Part shown: positions 1-8,727 of the stretch, in pieces | Layout of the letters: every line of letters begins with the position of its first letter | Position numbering within the stretch: the stretch's first letter is position 1 | Origin: a bacterium | GTDB taxonomy: Bacteria > Bacillota > Bacilli > Lactobacillales > Streptococcaceae | DNA length: 64,000 nt | Direction of reading: 5' to 3' | Assembly (NCBI GenBank): GCA_905221125.1 | Contig: CAJNBY010000006.1 | Span: 39,038 to 103,037, forward strand | Position numbers and translations under genes: made by a program | The notes under the pieces: model-generated | What the model saw: only the letters and a program-made list of their open reading frames with translations | Databases searched by the model: none | Told to the model about the DNA's origin: nothing

Positions 1-1
1 A

Positions 2-1411
2 ATTCCAGGAACCAGTCTAGTAGTAGCCAAGGATACTGAAAAAGAAGTTACAACACAAGCTGCGCAAAATCCAGCTGTGGTGCCAGCAACTACAGAAGTT
101 GGAAATGCTCATAGCTTAACACCTGAGGAACAAGCTGCAGTAACAGCTAAAGTACAAGTAGCCAACCCAGCAGCGACAGATGTTAAGGTATCTAAAGATG
201 GAACAGCGACATTGACATACTCAGACGGTTCAGTAAATACAATTCCAGGAACAAGTCTAGTAGTTCAAAAAGAGGAAACTTCAACACAAGAGCAACCAAC
301 AATCGCAGAGAAGACAAAAGTAATCATCCCAGCTAAACCTACAAAAGTAGCAGAGGCTACAAGATTAACAGATGCAGAAAAAGAAGCTGTTAAAAAAGCT
401 GTAGTAGATGCAAATGGATTCGGAAGCGATGTTAAAGTTGAAGTAGCTGGAGATGGCACAGCGACAATCGTCTTTAAAGATGGTTCAGCTATTACAATTC
501 CAGGAAATCAATTGGTAGCACAAGATCCAAAAGCACAAGATAGCACTAAACCGACTGCTGAAAAATCAACTGTTAAAGCGCCTGCTCAAAGAGTAGATGT
601 AAAAGATATAACTCATTTAACAGATGAAGAAAAAGAAAAAGTTAAGGTTGCTATTTTACAAGCAAATGGTTCAGCATTAGACGGAGCGACAATCAATGTA
701 GCCGGAGATGGCACAGCGACAATCACATTCCCAGATGGTTCAGTAGTGACAATTCTAGGAAAAGATACAGTTCAACAATCTGCAAAAGGTGAATCTGTAA
801 CTCAAGAACAAAAACCAGAATATACTCCAGAATCAACACCAGGTGGAGATAACGGAGGCAATACTGGAAGCTCAGATGCTAATGCGAATGCAGGCGGTGG
901 TAGCCAGGCAGGCGGACAAGCTCACATAGGTTCACAAACCCCAGCTCAATCACAAGCTTCTAAGCAATTAGCAAATGCAAAGGAATCAGCTAAAAATGCC
1001 ATTGAAAAAGCTGCCAAGGACAAGCAGGATGAAATCAAAGGCGCACCGCTTTCCGATAAAGAAAAAGCAGAACTTTTAGCAAGAGTGGAAGCAGAAAAAC
1101 AAGCAGCTCTCAAAGAGATTGAAAATGCGAAAACTGTGGAAGATGTGAAGGAAGCAGAAACGATTGGAGTGCAAGCCATTGCCATGGTTACAGTTCCTAA
1201 GAGACCAGTGGCTCCTAATGCTGCTCCTCAGGCAACAAGTGCACCGCAAGCAACTGCAGGAACAATGCAAGATGTTACCTACCAGTCACCTGCTGGCAAA
1301 CAATTACCTAACACAGGTTCAGCATCAAGTGCAGCACTTGCTAGTCTTGGCCTAGTGGCGGCAACAAGTGGTTTTGCTTTGCTAGGAAGAAAGGCTAGAC
1401 GTAGAAAATAG
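2..1411 (+). CDS. LPXTG-anchored repeat surface protein, 5' end outside window
   Basis: The reading frame is open from base 2, so this is the C-terminal part of a larger cell-wall protein; the first in-frame ATG (77) lies inside a repeat linker and is not the real start. It shows three complete repeats of about 80 residues plus the tail of a fourth. Each repeat has a helical 'LTxEEK' segment followed by a 'GDGTATxxxxDGS' beta segment and 'TIPG'. A Gly/Ser/Asn-rich linker follows, then a Lys/Glu/Ala-rich helical segment (about 960-1190) resembling DUF1542-type domains. The sorting signal is complete: LPNTG at 1304-1318, a hydrophobic stretch and a RRK tail, so sortase A anchoring is expected. 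The repeats resemble those named SIALI-17 in S. mitis surface proteins, from memory. Ligand unknown; adhesion is only an inference. Confidence 0.9.
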   Translation: MPGTSLVVAKDTEKEVTTQAAQNPAVVPATTEVGNAHSLTPEEQAAVTAKVQVANPAATDVKVSKDGTATLTYSDGSVNTIPGTSLVVQKEETSTQEQPTIAEKTKVIIPAKPTKVAEATRLTDAEKEAVKKAVVDANGFGSDVKVEVAGDGTATIVFKDGSAITIPGNQLVAQDPKAQDSTKPTAEKSTVKAPAQRVDVKDITHLTDEEKEKVKVAILQANGSALDGATINVAGDGTATITFPDGSVVTILGKDTVQQSAKGESVTQEQKPEYTPESTPGGDNGGNTGSSDANANAGGGSQAGGQAHIGSQTPAQSQASKQLANAKESAKNAIEKAAKDKQDEIKGAPLSDKEKAELLARVEAEKQAALKEIENAKTVEDVKEAETIGVQAIAMVTVPKRPVAPNAAPQATSAPQATAGTMQDVTYQSPAGKQLPNTGSASSAALASLGLVAATSGFALLGRKARRRK

Positions 1412-1525
1412 GACAGCTAGAAAGTTATATTCTCTACTTAAAGTTAGATTATAAGGGGGATTTGGAGAAATCATCAATCCTAGTGATGAGTGAGAGAAGT
1501 GAGAACCCAAGATAATCACATACTT

Positions 1526-1632
1526 TATACTCAATGAAAATCAAAGAGCAAACTAGGAAACTAGCCGTAGGCTGTACTTGAGTACGGCAAGGCGACGTTG
1601 ACACGGTTTGAATTTGATTTTCGAAGAGTATT
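1526..1632 (-). repeat. BOX element, boxA-boxC form without boxB
   Basis: Read on the minus strand it begins with the boxA start (TACTCTTCGAAAATC-like) and ends with the boxC end (GCTCTTTGATTTTCATTGAG). Only about 107 bp separate the ends and no boxB unit (the CTCAAAACAGTGTTTTGA module seen in the other two copies here) is present. It lies between the surface protein and tatD. Confidence 0.85.
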
Positions 1633-1744
1633 AGATGAATAGGGATGTTCTATCAATATAGCCAGTCTCTTTCGTCTCTAACTTGCGGGACAGGAGATGG
1701 GCAATATTGAGCCAGAAAAGATAGCAGAATAGCTCTCTATGGAA

Positions 1745-1787
1745 GAGAGGAGGGAAACCGAAAAATTGGGTGCCCCTCCTCTTTTTT
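1745..1787 (+). terminator. Rho-independent terminator upstream of tatD
   Basis: AGAGGAGGG pairs with CCCTCCTCT across an 18-nt loop and is followed by a T run. It ends just before the tatD promoter and is over 330 bp from the surface-protein stop, so it may end that long transcript or an unannotated short RNA from 1634-1787. Confidence 0.75.
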
Positions 1788-1795
1788 GGTATAAT
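1787..1795 (+). promoter_or_regulatory. Extended -10 promoter of tatD operon
   Basis: TGGTATAAT (TGnTATAAT) directly after the terminator T run; predicted start near 1801, giving a leader of about 22 nt with a GAGG-type ribosome site before the tatD ATG. Confidence 0.7.
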
Positions 1796-1822
1796 AGAAG
1801 ATAGAAAACGAGGTTAGAAGAG

Positions 1823-2596
1823 ATGATTTTTGATACACATACACACTTGAATGTAGAAGAATTTGCAGGTCGTGAGGCAGAAGAAATTGCCTTGGCTGCT
1901 GAGATGGGTGTGACACAGATGAATATTGTTGGTTTTGATGAACCGACGATTGAGCGTGCTTTGGAGTTGGTGGATGAGTACGACCAACTTTACGCGACTA
2001 TTGGTTGGCATCCGACAGAAGCAGGGACTTACACAGAGGAAATTGAAGCCTACTTGCTTGACAAGCTCAAGCATCCAAAGGTGGTTGCCTTGGGTGAGAT
2101 TGGTTTGGATTATCATTGGATGACAGCGTCCAAAGAGGTGCAGGAGCAGGTTTTTCGTCGTCAGATTCAGCTGTCTAAGGACTTGGATTTGCCTTTTGTT
2201 GTCCATACCCGTGATGCACTGGAAGATACCTATGAGATTATCAAGAGCGAGGGCGTTGGTCCTCGTGGTGGTATCATGCATTCTTTCTCAGGAACTCTTG
2301 AATGGGCAGAGAAGTTTGTCGAGCTTGGTATGACTATTTCCTTTTCAGGAGTAGTGACTTTTAAGAAGGCAACCGATATCCAAGAAGCGGCTAGAGAACT
2401 TCCTTTGGACAAGATTTTGGTGGAAACGGATGCGCCTTATTTGGCTCCTGTTCCTAAACGGGGTCGCGAAAACAAAACAGCCTATACTCGCTATGTAGTA
2501 GATTTTATCGCGGATTTGCGTGGCATGACGACAGAAGAGCTAGCGGCGGCAACGACTGCAAATGCAGAGCGCATTTTTGGATTGGACAACAAGTAA
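1823..2596 (+). CDS. tatD: TatD family metal-dependent DNase
   Basis: 257 aa, the normal length of the family. The amidohydrolase-fold metal ligands are visible: H6 and H8 in DTHTHLN, E92 in LGEIGLDYH, H128, H153 and D203 in ETDAPYL. Family members are cytoplasmic 3'-5' exonucleases / DNases. The stop codon overlaps the start of rnmV by one base (TAATG), so the two are translationally coupled; in Firmicutes tatD, rnmV and ksgA are a usual trio. Its own extended -10 promoter lies at 1787-1795. Confidence 0.95.
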   Translation: MIFDTHTHLNVEEFAGREAEEIALAAEMGVTQMNIVGFDEPTIERALELVDEYDQLYATIGWHPTEAGTYTEEIEAYLLDKLKHPKVVALGEIGLDYHWMTASKEVQEQVFRRQIQLSKDLDLPFVVHTRDALEDTYEIIKSEGVGPRGGIMHSFSGTLEWAEKFVELGMTISFSGVVTFKKATDIQEAARELPLDKILVETDAPYLAPVPKRGRENKTAYTRYVVDFIADLRGMTTEELAAATTANAERIFGLDNK

Positions 2597-3162
2597 TGAA
2601 AGAAAGAATTTCCCAAGTCATCGTGGTTGAAGGTCGCGACGATACGGCCAATCTTAAACGTCATTTCGAGGTAGAGACTTATGAGACTCGAGGTTCTGCC
2701 ATTAATGACCAGGATATAGAGCGGATTCAGCGTCTACACCAACGACATGGAGTCATTGTCTTTACAGACCCGGATTTTAATGGGGAGCGGATTCGGCGCA
2801 TGATCATGACGGCCATTCCAACAGTCCAGCATGCCTTCCTCAAACGAGATGAAGCTGTTCCCAAGTCCAAGACCAAGGGGCGTTCTCTGGGAATTGAACA
2901 TGCTAGCTATGAAGACCTGAAAACGGCTCTAGCTCAGGTGACAGAACAATTTGAACATGAGAGCCAGTTTGACATCAGTCGTAGCGACTTGATTCGCCTT
3001 GGTTTTCTAGCAGGAGCAGATAGCCGTAAGCGACGAGAATATCTAGGAGAGGCTCTCCGAATTGGCTATTCCAACGGCAAGCAACTCCTCAAACGCCTAG
3101 AGTTGTTTGGAGTCACCTTGGCAGAAGTGGAAGAAGCTATGAAATCTTATGAGAACAGCTAG
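2596..3162 (+). CDS. rnmV: Ribonuclease M5 (5S rRNA maturation)
   Basis: 188 aa. The N-terminal Toprim domain is clear: E12 in VVEGRDD and the DxD pair D58/D60 in FTDPDFNGERIR, which bind the catalytic metal. The enzyme trims the 5S rRNA precursor at its double-stranded region, together with ribosomal protein L18. It starts on the last base of tatD and precedes ksgA, a common rRNA-maturation grouping in Firmicutes. Confidence 0.95.
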   Translation: MKERISQVIVVEGRDDTANLKRHFEVETYETRGSAINDQDIERIQRLHQRHGVIVFTDPDFNGERIRRMIMTAIPTVQHAFLKRDEAVPKSKTKGRSLGIEHASYEDLKTALAQVTEQFEHESQFDISRSDLIRLGFLAGADSRKRREYLGEALRIGYSNGKQLLKRLELFGVTLAEVEEAMKSYENS

Positions 3163-3227
3163 GCAGACCCCAAAATACAAGGGGAATGTGTTACAATAGT
3201 AGTAACAGATAATAGAAAAGAGAATAG

Positions 3228-4100
3228 ATGAGAATTGCAGATTATAGCGTGACCAAGGCAGTGCTGGAGCGTCACGGTTTTACCTTTAAAAAGTCCTTCG
3301 GGCAAAATTTCCTGACGGATACCAATATCCTTCAAAAAATCGTGGATACGGCTGAAATTGATGACCGGGTCAATGTAATCGAAATCGGGCCAGGGATTGG
3401 TGCCTTGACAGAATTTTTGGCTGAGCGTGCGGCTCAAGTCATGGCTTTTGAGATTGACCACCGTTTGGTACCGATTTTGGAAGATACCCTGCGTGATTTT
3501 GACAATGTGACCGTAGTCAACGAGGACATTCTCAAAGTCGATTTGGCCCAACATATCCAGAATTTCAAAAATCCTGACCTGCCAATCAAGGTAGTAGCTA
3601 ACTTGCCTTACTATATCACGACGCCTATTCTCATGCATTTGATCGAAAGTGGCATTCCTTTTAGTGAATTTGTGGTCATGATGCAAAAAGAAGTGGCGGA
3701 TCGTATCTCAGCCCAACCTAACACCAAGGCTTATGGTAGCTTGTCGATTGCGGTTCAGTACTACATGACAGCCAAGGTTGCCTTTATCGTGCCTCGTACA
3801 GTCTTTGTGCCAGCGCCAAATGTGGATTCAGCTATCTTGAAAATGGTACGTCGTCCAGAGCCGGCCGTAGCAGTAGAAGATGAGAACTTCTTCTTTAAGG
3901 TTTCCAAGGCAAGTTTCACCCATCGCCGTAAGACCTTGTGGAACAACTTGACAGGTTACTTTGGCAAAACTGAAGAAGTCAAGGAGAAATTGACCAAGGC
4001 CTTGGACCAAGCGGGTTTGTCACCAAGTGTGCGTGGGGAAGCTCTCAGTTTGGAAGAGTTTGCCAGTCTAGCAGACGCACTTAAAGGGCAAGGACTCTAA
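3228..4100 (+). CDS. rsmA: 16S rRNA dimethyladenosine transferase
   Basis: 290 aa (also called ksgA). SAM-binding motif [12 protein letters not shown] around residues 52-62 and the adenine N6-methylase motif NLPYY at 125-129 are present, as is the N-terminal GQNFLTD. It dimethylates two adjacent adenines in the 3' hairpin of 16S rRNA; loss gives kasugamycin resistance. A TGTTACAAT -10-like element near 3189-3197 could give it its own transcript. rsgA begins 1 nt after its stop, tying two small-subunit maturation factors together. Confidence 0.96.
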   Translation: MRIADYSVTKAVLERHGFTFKKSFGQNFLTDTNILQKIVDTAEIDDRVNVIEIGPGIGALTEFLAERAAQVMAFEIDHRLVPILEDTLRDFDNVTVVNEDILKVDLAQHIQNFKNPDLPIKVVANLPYYITTPILMHLIESGIPFSEFVVMMQKEVADRISAQPNTKAYGSLSIAVQYYMTAKVAFIVPRTVFVPAPNVDSAILKMVRRPEPAVAVEDENFFFKVSKASFTHRRKTLWNNLTGYFGKTEEVKEKLTKALDQAGLSPSVRGEALSLEEFASLADALKGQGL

Positions 4101-4101
4101 G

Positions 4102-4980
4102 ATGCAGGGACAAATCATTAAAGCCTTGGCAGGGTTCTACTATGTAGAAAGTGATGGCCAGATTTATCAGACGCGCGCGCGTGGGAATTTCCGTAAAAAA
4201 GGCCATACTCCTTATGTTGGGGACTGGGTAGATTTCTCTGCCGAGGAAAATTCAGAAGGTTATATCCTCAAAATTCACGAACGGAAAAACAGTCTGGTTC
4301 GTCCGCCTATTGTCAATATTGACCAAGCTGTGGTAATCATGTCCGTCAAGGAACCGGACTTCAACAGCAATTTGCTGGATCGTTTCTTGGTTCTTCTGGA
4401 GCACAAGGGTATCCACCCTATTGTTTATATTTCTAAAATGGATTTGTTGGAAGATAGAGGAGAATTGGATTTTTACCAACAAACCTATGGTACTATTGGC
4501 TACGATTTTGTGACTAGTAAAGAGGAACTCATGCCTTTGTTAACAGGAAAGGTTACGGTCTTTATGGGCCAGACGGGTGTTGGGAAATCAACACTTCTCA
4601 ATAAAATCGCACCGGACCTCAATCTTGAAACAGGAGAAATCTCAGACAGTCTTGGTCGTGGCCGTCATACCACTCGTGCGGTCAGTTTCTATAACCTCAA
4701 TGGGGGTAAAATTGCAGACACGCCAGGATTCTCATCGCTGGATTACGAAGTATCAACGGCTGAAGACCTCAATCAGGCTTTCCCAGAGATTGCTAGTGTC
4801 AGTCGAGACTGTAAGTTCCGTAGCTGTACCCATACTCATGAGCCGTCTTGTGCGGTCAAGCCAGCTGTAGAAGAAGGGACCATTGCCACCTTCCGTTTTG
4901 ACAACTACCTACAATTCCTCAGTGAAATTGAAAATCGCAGAGAAACTTATAAAAAAGTCAGCAAAAAAATTCCAAAATAA
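4102..4980 (+). CDS. rsgA: Ribosome small-subunit GTPase RsgA
   Basis: 292 aa circularly permuted GTPase. The order is an N-terminal OB fold, G4 (SKMD, 111-114), then G1 (GQTGVGKST, 156-164), then G3 (DTPG, 206-209), which is diagnostic. A zinc site follows with C237, C242, H244 and C250. It acts in late 30S assembly. It starts 1 nt after the rsmA stop, and rpe follows 10 nt after its own stop. Confidence 0.96.
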   Translation: MQGQIIKALAGFYYVESDGQIYQTRARGNFRKKGHTPYVGDWVDFSAEENSEGYILKIHERKNSLVRPPIVNIDQAVVIMSVKEPDFNSNLLDRFLVLLEHKGIHPIVYISKMDLLEDRGELDFYQQTYGTIGYDFVTSKEELMPLLTGKVTVFMGQTGVGKSTLLNKIAPDLNLETGEISDSLGRGRHTTRAVSFYNLNGGKIADTPGFSSLDYEVSTAEDLNQAFPEIASVSRDCKFRSCTHTHEPSCAVKPAVEEGTIATFRFDNYLQFLSEIENRRETYKKVSKKIPK

Positions 4981-4990
4981 GGAGAAACCT

Positions 4991-5647
4991 ATGTCTCAAT
5001 ACAAGATTGCTCCGTCAATTCTGGCAGCAGATTATGCCAACTTTGAACGTGAAATCAAACGCCTAGAAGCAACTGGGGCAGAATATGCTCATATCGATAT
5101 TATGGACGGTCACTTTGTACCGCAAATCAGTTTTGGTGCAGGTGTGGTCGAGGCTCTTCGTCCCCATAGCAAGATGGTCTTTGATTGCCACTTGATGGTG
5201 TCAAACCCTGAGCATCATCTAGAAGACTTTGCGCGTGCAGGGGCGGACATCATTAGTATTCATGTAGAAGCAACGCCTCATATTCATGGAGCCCTTCAAA
5301 AGATTCGCTCTCTCGGTGTCAAACCTTCGGTTGTCATTAACCCTGGTACGCCTGTTGAGGCGATTAAGCACGTGCTTCACCTAGTTGATCAAGTCTTGGT
5401 CATGACAGTGAACCCTGGATTTGGCGGACAAGCTTTTCTACCTGAAACCATGGATAAGGTTCGTGAGTTGGTTGCCCTTCGTGAGGAAAAAGGCTTGCAC
5501 TTTGAAATAGAAGTGGATGGCGGGATTGATGATCAGACCATTGTTCAGGCTAAAGAAGCTGGTGCGACCGTTTTTGTAGCAGGTTCCTATGTCTTTAAGG
5601 GAGATGTTAATGAGCGAGTACAAACTCTCAGAAAACAACTGGACTAG
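4991..5647 (+). CDS. rpe: Ribulose-phosphate 3-epimerase
   Basis: 218 aa TIM barrel that interconverts ribulose 5-phosphate and xylulose 5-phosphate in the pentose phosphate pathway. Metal ligands H34, D36 (HIDIMDGH) and H67 are visible, as is the C-terminal EVDGGI strand. The start at 4991 is chosen because it follows a strong AAGGAG site (4979-4985) and matches the family N-terminus; an upstream in-frame ATG at 4883 would overlap rsgA. Its 3' end overlaps thiN by 38 nt. Confidence 0.96.
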   Translation: MSQYKIAPSILAADYANFEREIKRLEATGAEYAHIDIMDGHFVPQISFGAGVVEALRPHSKMVFDCHLMVSNPEHHLEDFARAGADIISIHVEATPHIHGALQKIRSLGVKPSVVINPGTPVEAIKHVLHLVDQVLVMTVNPGFGGQAFLPETMDKVRELVALREEKGLHFEIEVDGGIDDQTIVQAKEAGATVFVAGSYVFKGDVNERVQTLRKQLD

Positions 5648-6272
5648 GGTTGCCGTTTTTGCAGGTGGAGAACGCGGTCGCTACCGGACGGATTTTGATT
5701 GCTTTGTCGGTGTGGATCGAGGCTCGCTTTGGGTCTTGGAGGAAAAACTTCCTCTTGCTCTAGCAGTTGGGGATTTTGATTCTGTAACCGCAGATGAACG
5801 TCAGTTGATTCAAAAATGTGCCCAGCATTTTGTCCAAGCCCAGCCGGAAAAAGATGACACAGATCTGGAATTAGCTCTCTTAACCATCTTTGAGCAAAAT
5901 CCTCAGGCCCAGGTCACTATTTTCGGTGCTTTGGGTGGTCGTATCGACCATATGCTGGCCAATGTCTTTCTGCCTAGCAATCCCAAGTTGGCACCCTTTA
6001 TGCGTCAGATAGCGATTGAGGATGGGCAAAATTTGATTGCCTATTGTCCAGAAGGGACCAGTCAGCTTGAACCGCGTTCGGACTATGACTATCTAGCTTT
6101 TATGCCGGTTCGGGATAGCAAGCTGACCATTATCGGTGCCAAGTATGAGTTGACAGAGGAAAATTTTTTCTTTAAAAAAGTGTACGCTTCTAACGAATAT
6201 ATAGATAGGGAAGTGTCGGTGACTTGCCCAGATGGCTATGTGGTTGTCTTGCATAGCAAGGACAGGAGGTAG
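5610..6272 (+). CDS. thiN: Thiamine pyrophosphokinase
   Basis: 220 aa. Pyrophosphorylates thiamine to the coenzyme TPP using ATP. The family signature AVGDFDS and a later GALGGRIDHMLAN segment are present. The ATG at 5610 is preferred over ATGs at 5589 and 5604 because AAGGGAG (5597-5603) sits 6 nt upstream of it. It overlaps the end of rpe, which itself belongs to sugar-phosphate metabolism linked to TPP enzymes, and is followed by rmuC one base after its stop. Confidence 0.9.
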   Translation: MSEYKLSENNWTRVAVFAGGERGRYRTDFDCFVGVDRGSLWVLEEKLPLALAVGDFDSVTADERQLIQKCAQHFVQAQPEKDDTDLELALLTIFEQNPQAQVTIFGALGGRIDHMLANVFLPSNPKLAPFMRQIAIEDGQNLIAYCPEGTSQLEPRSDYDYLAFMPVRDSKLTIIGAKYELTEENFFFKKVYASNEYIDREVSVTCPDGYVVVLHSKDRR

Positions 6273-6273
6273 G

Positions 6274-7530
6274 ATGGAAAGTTTACTTGTTCTATTATTG
6301 ATTGCCAATCTAGCTGGGCTTTTTCTGATTTGGCAAAGACAGGATAAGCAGGAAAAACATCTTAGCAAGAGTTTGGAGGATCAGGCAGATCATTTATCAG
6401 ACCAGTTGGATTATCGTTTTGAACAAGCCAGACAAGCCAGCCAGTTGGATCAAAAAGATTTGGAAGTGGCTGTCAGCGACCGTTTGCAGGAAGTGCGAAT
6501 AGAATTGCACCAAGGTCTGACTCAGGTTCGTCAAGAAATGACAGATAATCTCTTGCAAACTAGAGACAAGACTGACCAACGCCTCCAAGCCTTGCAGGAA
6601 TCAAATGAGCAACGTTTGGAACAAATGCGCCAGACGGTCGAGGAAAAACTAGAAAAGACCTTGCAGACACGTTTACAGGCTTCCTTTGAGACAGTTTCCA
6701 AGCAACTGGAGTCGGTCAATCGTGGTCTGGGAGAAATGCAGACAGTTGCCCGCGATGTTGGTGCTCTCAATAAGGTTCTCTCTGGAACCAAGACGCGAGG
6801 GATTCTGGGCGAATTGCAACTGGGGCAAATCATCGAAGACATCATGACCCCTGCTCAGTATGAACGAGAATACGCAACGATTGAAAGCTCCAGTGAAAGA
6901 GTGGAGTACGCCATTAAGCTACCTGGCCAAGGCGATCAAGAATATGTCTACTTACCGATTGACTCCAAGTTTCCACTGGCGGATTATTACCGCTTGGAAG
7001 AAGCCTATGAAGCAGGTGATAAGGATGAAATCGAACGTTGCCGTAAGTCACTCCTAGCAAGCGTCAAGCGCTTTGCCAAGGATATCAAGAGTAAATATTT
7101 GGCGCCACCACGAACGACTAATTTTGGAGTCTTGTTTGTTCCGACAGAAGGTCTCTACTCAGAAATTGTCCGCAATCCTGTTTTCTTTGATGATTTGAGA
7201 CGGGAGGAGCAGATTATTGTCGCAGGTCCAAGTACCCTATCAGCCCTGCTTAACTCTTTATCAGTTGGCTTCAAGACCCTCAATATCCAGAAGAGTGCTG
7301 ACCATATCAGTAAGACCCTTGCTAGCGTCAAGACCGAGTTTGGCAAGTTTGGTGGCATTCTGGTCAAGGCACAAAAGCATCTCCAACATGCCTCTGGCAA
7401 TATTGATGAATTATTAAACCGTCGCACCACAGCTATCGAGCGGACGCTCCGTCACATTGAGTTATCAGAAGGTGAGCCTGCGCTTGATCTACTCCATTTC
7501 CAAGAAGATGAGGAAGAATATGAAGATTAG
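6274..7530 (+). CDS. rmuC: RmuC family DNA recombination protein
   Basis: 418 aa. One N-terminal membrane segment (about residues 4-20), a long Gln/Glu-rich coiled coil (about 25-140), then the conserved RmuC nuclease-like domain. The ATG at 6274 follows a near-perfect AGGAGGT (6264-6270); an upstream ATG at 6232 would sit inside thiN. RmuC proteins limit inversions between short repeats; the biochemistry is poorly known. The end overlaps yhaM by 11 nt. Confidence 0.92.
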   Translation: MESLLVLLLIANLAGLFLIWQRQDKQEKHLSKSLEDQADHLSDQLDYRFEQARQASQLDQKDLEVAVSDRLQEVRIELHQGLTQVRQEMTDNLLQTRDKTDQRLQALQESNEQRLEQMRQTVEEKLEKTLQTRLQASFETVSKQLESVNRGLGEMQTVARDVGALNKVLSGTKTRGILGELQLGQIIEDIMTPAQYEREYATIESSSERVEYAIKLPGQGDQEYVYLPIDSKFPLADYYRLEEAYEAGDKDEIERCRKSLLASVKRFAKDIKSKYLAPPRTTNFGVLFVPTEGLYSEIVRNPVFFDDLRREEQIIVAGPSTLSALLNSLSVGFKTLNIQKSADHISKTLASVKTEFGKFGGILVKAQKHLQHASGNIDELLNRRTTAIERTLRHIELSEGEPALDLLHFQEDEEEYED

Positions 7531-8461
7531 TCACATGAAAAAAGATGAGCTGTTTGAAGGCTTTTACCTAATCAAGTCAGCTGATTTGAGACAGACACGA
7601 GCTGGGAAAAACTACCTGGCCTTTACCTTCCAAGATGATAGTGGCGAGATTGAAGGGAAACTCTGGGATGCCCAACCACATAACGTTGAGGCCTTTACCG
7701 CAGGTAAGGTTGTCCATATGAAAGGGCGCCGAGAAGTTTATAACAATACCCCTCAGGTCAATCAAATCACCCTACGCTTGCCTCAACCTGGTGAACCCAA
7801 TGATCCAGCTGATTTCAAGGTCAAGTCACCAGTTGATGTCAAGGAAATTCGAGAGTATATGATTCAGATGGTTTTCAAAATCGAGAATCCTGTTTGGCAA
7901 CGAATTGTTCGAAATCTCTACACCAAGTACGATAAGGAATTCTATTCTTATCCAGCAGCAAAGACCAACCACCATGCCTTTGAAACGGGTTTGGCCTATC
8001 ATACGGCGACCATGGTGCGTTTGGCAGATGCCATTAGCGAGGTCTATCCTCAGCTCAATAAGAGCCTGCTCTATGCGGGGATTATGCTGCATGACTTGGC
8101 TAAAGTTATCGAGTTGACGGGACCAGACCAGACTGAGTATACAGTGCGAGGCAATCTCCTTGGTCATATTGCTCTAATTGATAGTGAAATTACTAAGACG
8201 GTTATGGAGCTCGGTATTGATGATACCAAGGAAGAAGTCGTTCTGCTCCGCCACGTTATCCTCAGTCACCACGGCTTATTAGAGTATGGAAGTCCGGTTC
8301 GTCCACGTATCATGGAGGCAGAGATTATCCATATGATTGATAATCTGGATGCTAGCATGATGATGATGTCAACCGCTCTGGCTTTGGTGGATAAGGGAGA
8401 GATGACCAATAAAATCTTCGCTATGGACAATCGTTCCTTCTATAAACCAGATTTAGATTAA
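7520..8461 (+). CDS. yhaM: 3'-5' exoribonuclease YhaM (HD domain)
   Basis: 313 aa. N-terminal OB-fold nucleic-acid-binding domain (about 1-90) followed by an HD metal-dependent hydrolase domain with the HH and HD motifs (FETGLAYHT, MLHDLAK). The start at 7520 gives the usual family length and N-terminus (MKISHMKKDELFEGF); the upstream ATG at 7457 would run through rmuC. Known in pneumococcus as Cbf1/CbfA, where it trims RNA 3' ends after Rho-independent terminators. Last gene of the block; a terminator follows. Confidence 0.94.
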   Translation: MKISHMKKDELFEGFYLIKSADLRQTRAGKNYLAFTFQDDSGEIEGKLWDAQPHNVEAFTAGKVVHMKGRREVYNNTPQVNQITLRLPQPGEPNDPADFKVKSPVDVKEIREYMIQMVFKIENPVWQRIVRNLYTKYDKEFYSYPAAKTNHHAFETGLAYHTATMVRLADAISEVYPQLNKSLLYAGIMLHDLAKVIELTGPDQTEYTVRGNLLGHIALIDSEITKTVMELGIDDTKEEVVLLRHVILSHHGLLEYGSPVRPRIMEAEIIHMIDNLDASMMMMSTALALVDKGEMTNKIFAMDNRSFYKPDLD

Positions 8462-8473
8462 TAATTTAAGAAA

Positions 8474-8510
8474 AATGAGCATTTTTTAGGATAAGAATGT
8501 TCGTTTTTTT
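8474..8510 (+). terminator. Rho-independent terminator after yhaM
   Basis: AATGAGCATT pairs with AATGTTCGTT (10 positions, with G-U pairs) followed by seven Ts. Confidence 0.65.
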
Positions 8511-8546
8511 ATGTGAATATGGTATAATAAGTAAAAGACAAAAATT

Positions 8547-8702
8547 AATACTCTTAGAAAATCTCTTCAAACTAGGGTAGCATCGCCTTGTCGTATGTAT
8601 ATATGTAGGTATATTACGGACTTTGTCAGTTCTATCGACAATCTCAAAACAGTGTTTTGAATTACCAGCGACCAGCTTTCTAGTTTGCTTTTTGATTTTT
8701 TG
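8547..8702 (+). repeat. BOX element (boxA-boxB-boxC), partly diverged
   Basis: Starts with TAATACTCTTAGAAAATC, has the boxB core CTCAAAACAGTGTTTTGA and ends with TTTGCTTTTTGATTTTT. About 156 bp, in plus orientation, ending some 25 bp before purR, so it is inside the purR promoter/leader region. Confidence 0.85.
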
Positions 8703-8727
8703 AAAAAAAATAGAATGGGAAATAGAA

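Noticed and set aside
1598-1634. TTGACA inside the BOX element as a promoter
   Set aside because: No -10 hexamer lies at a workable spacing; the only TATTAG-like match is 25 bp away.
4883-4990. N-terminally extended Rpe starting inside rsgA
   Set aside because: The extension has no family similarity, and the ATG at 4991 follows a strong ribosome site.
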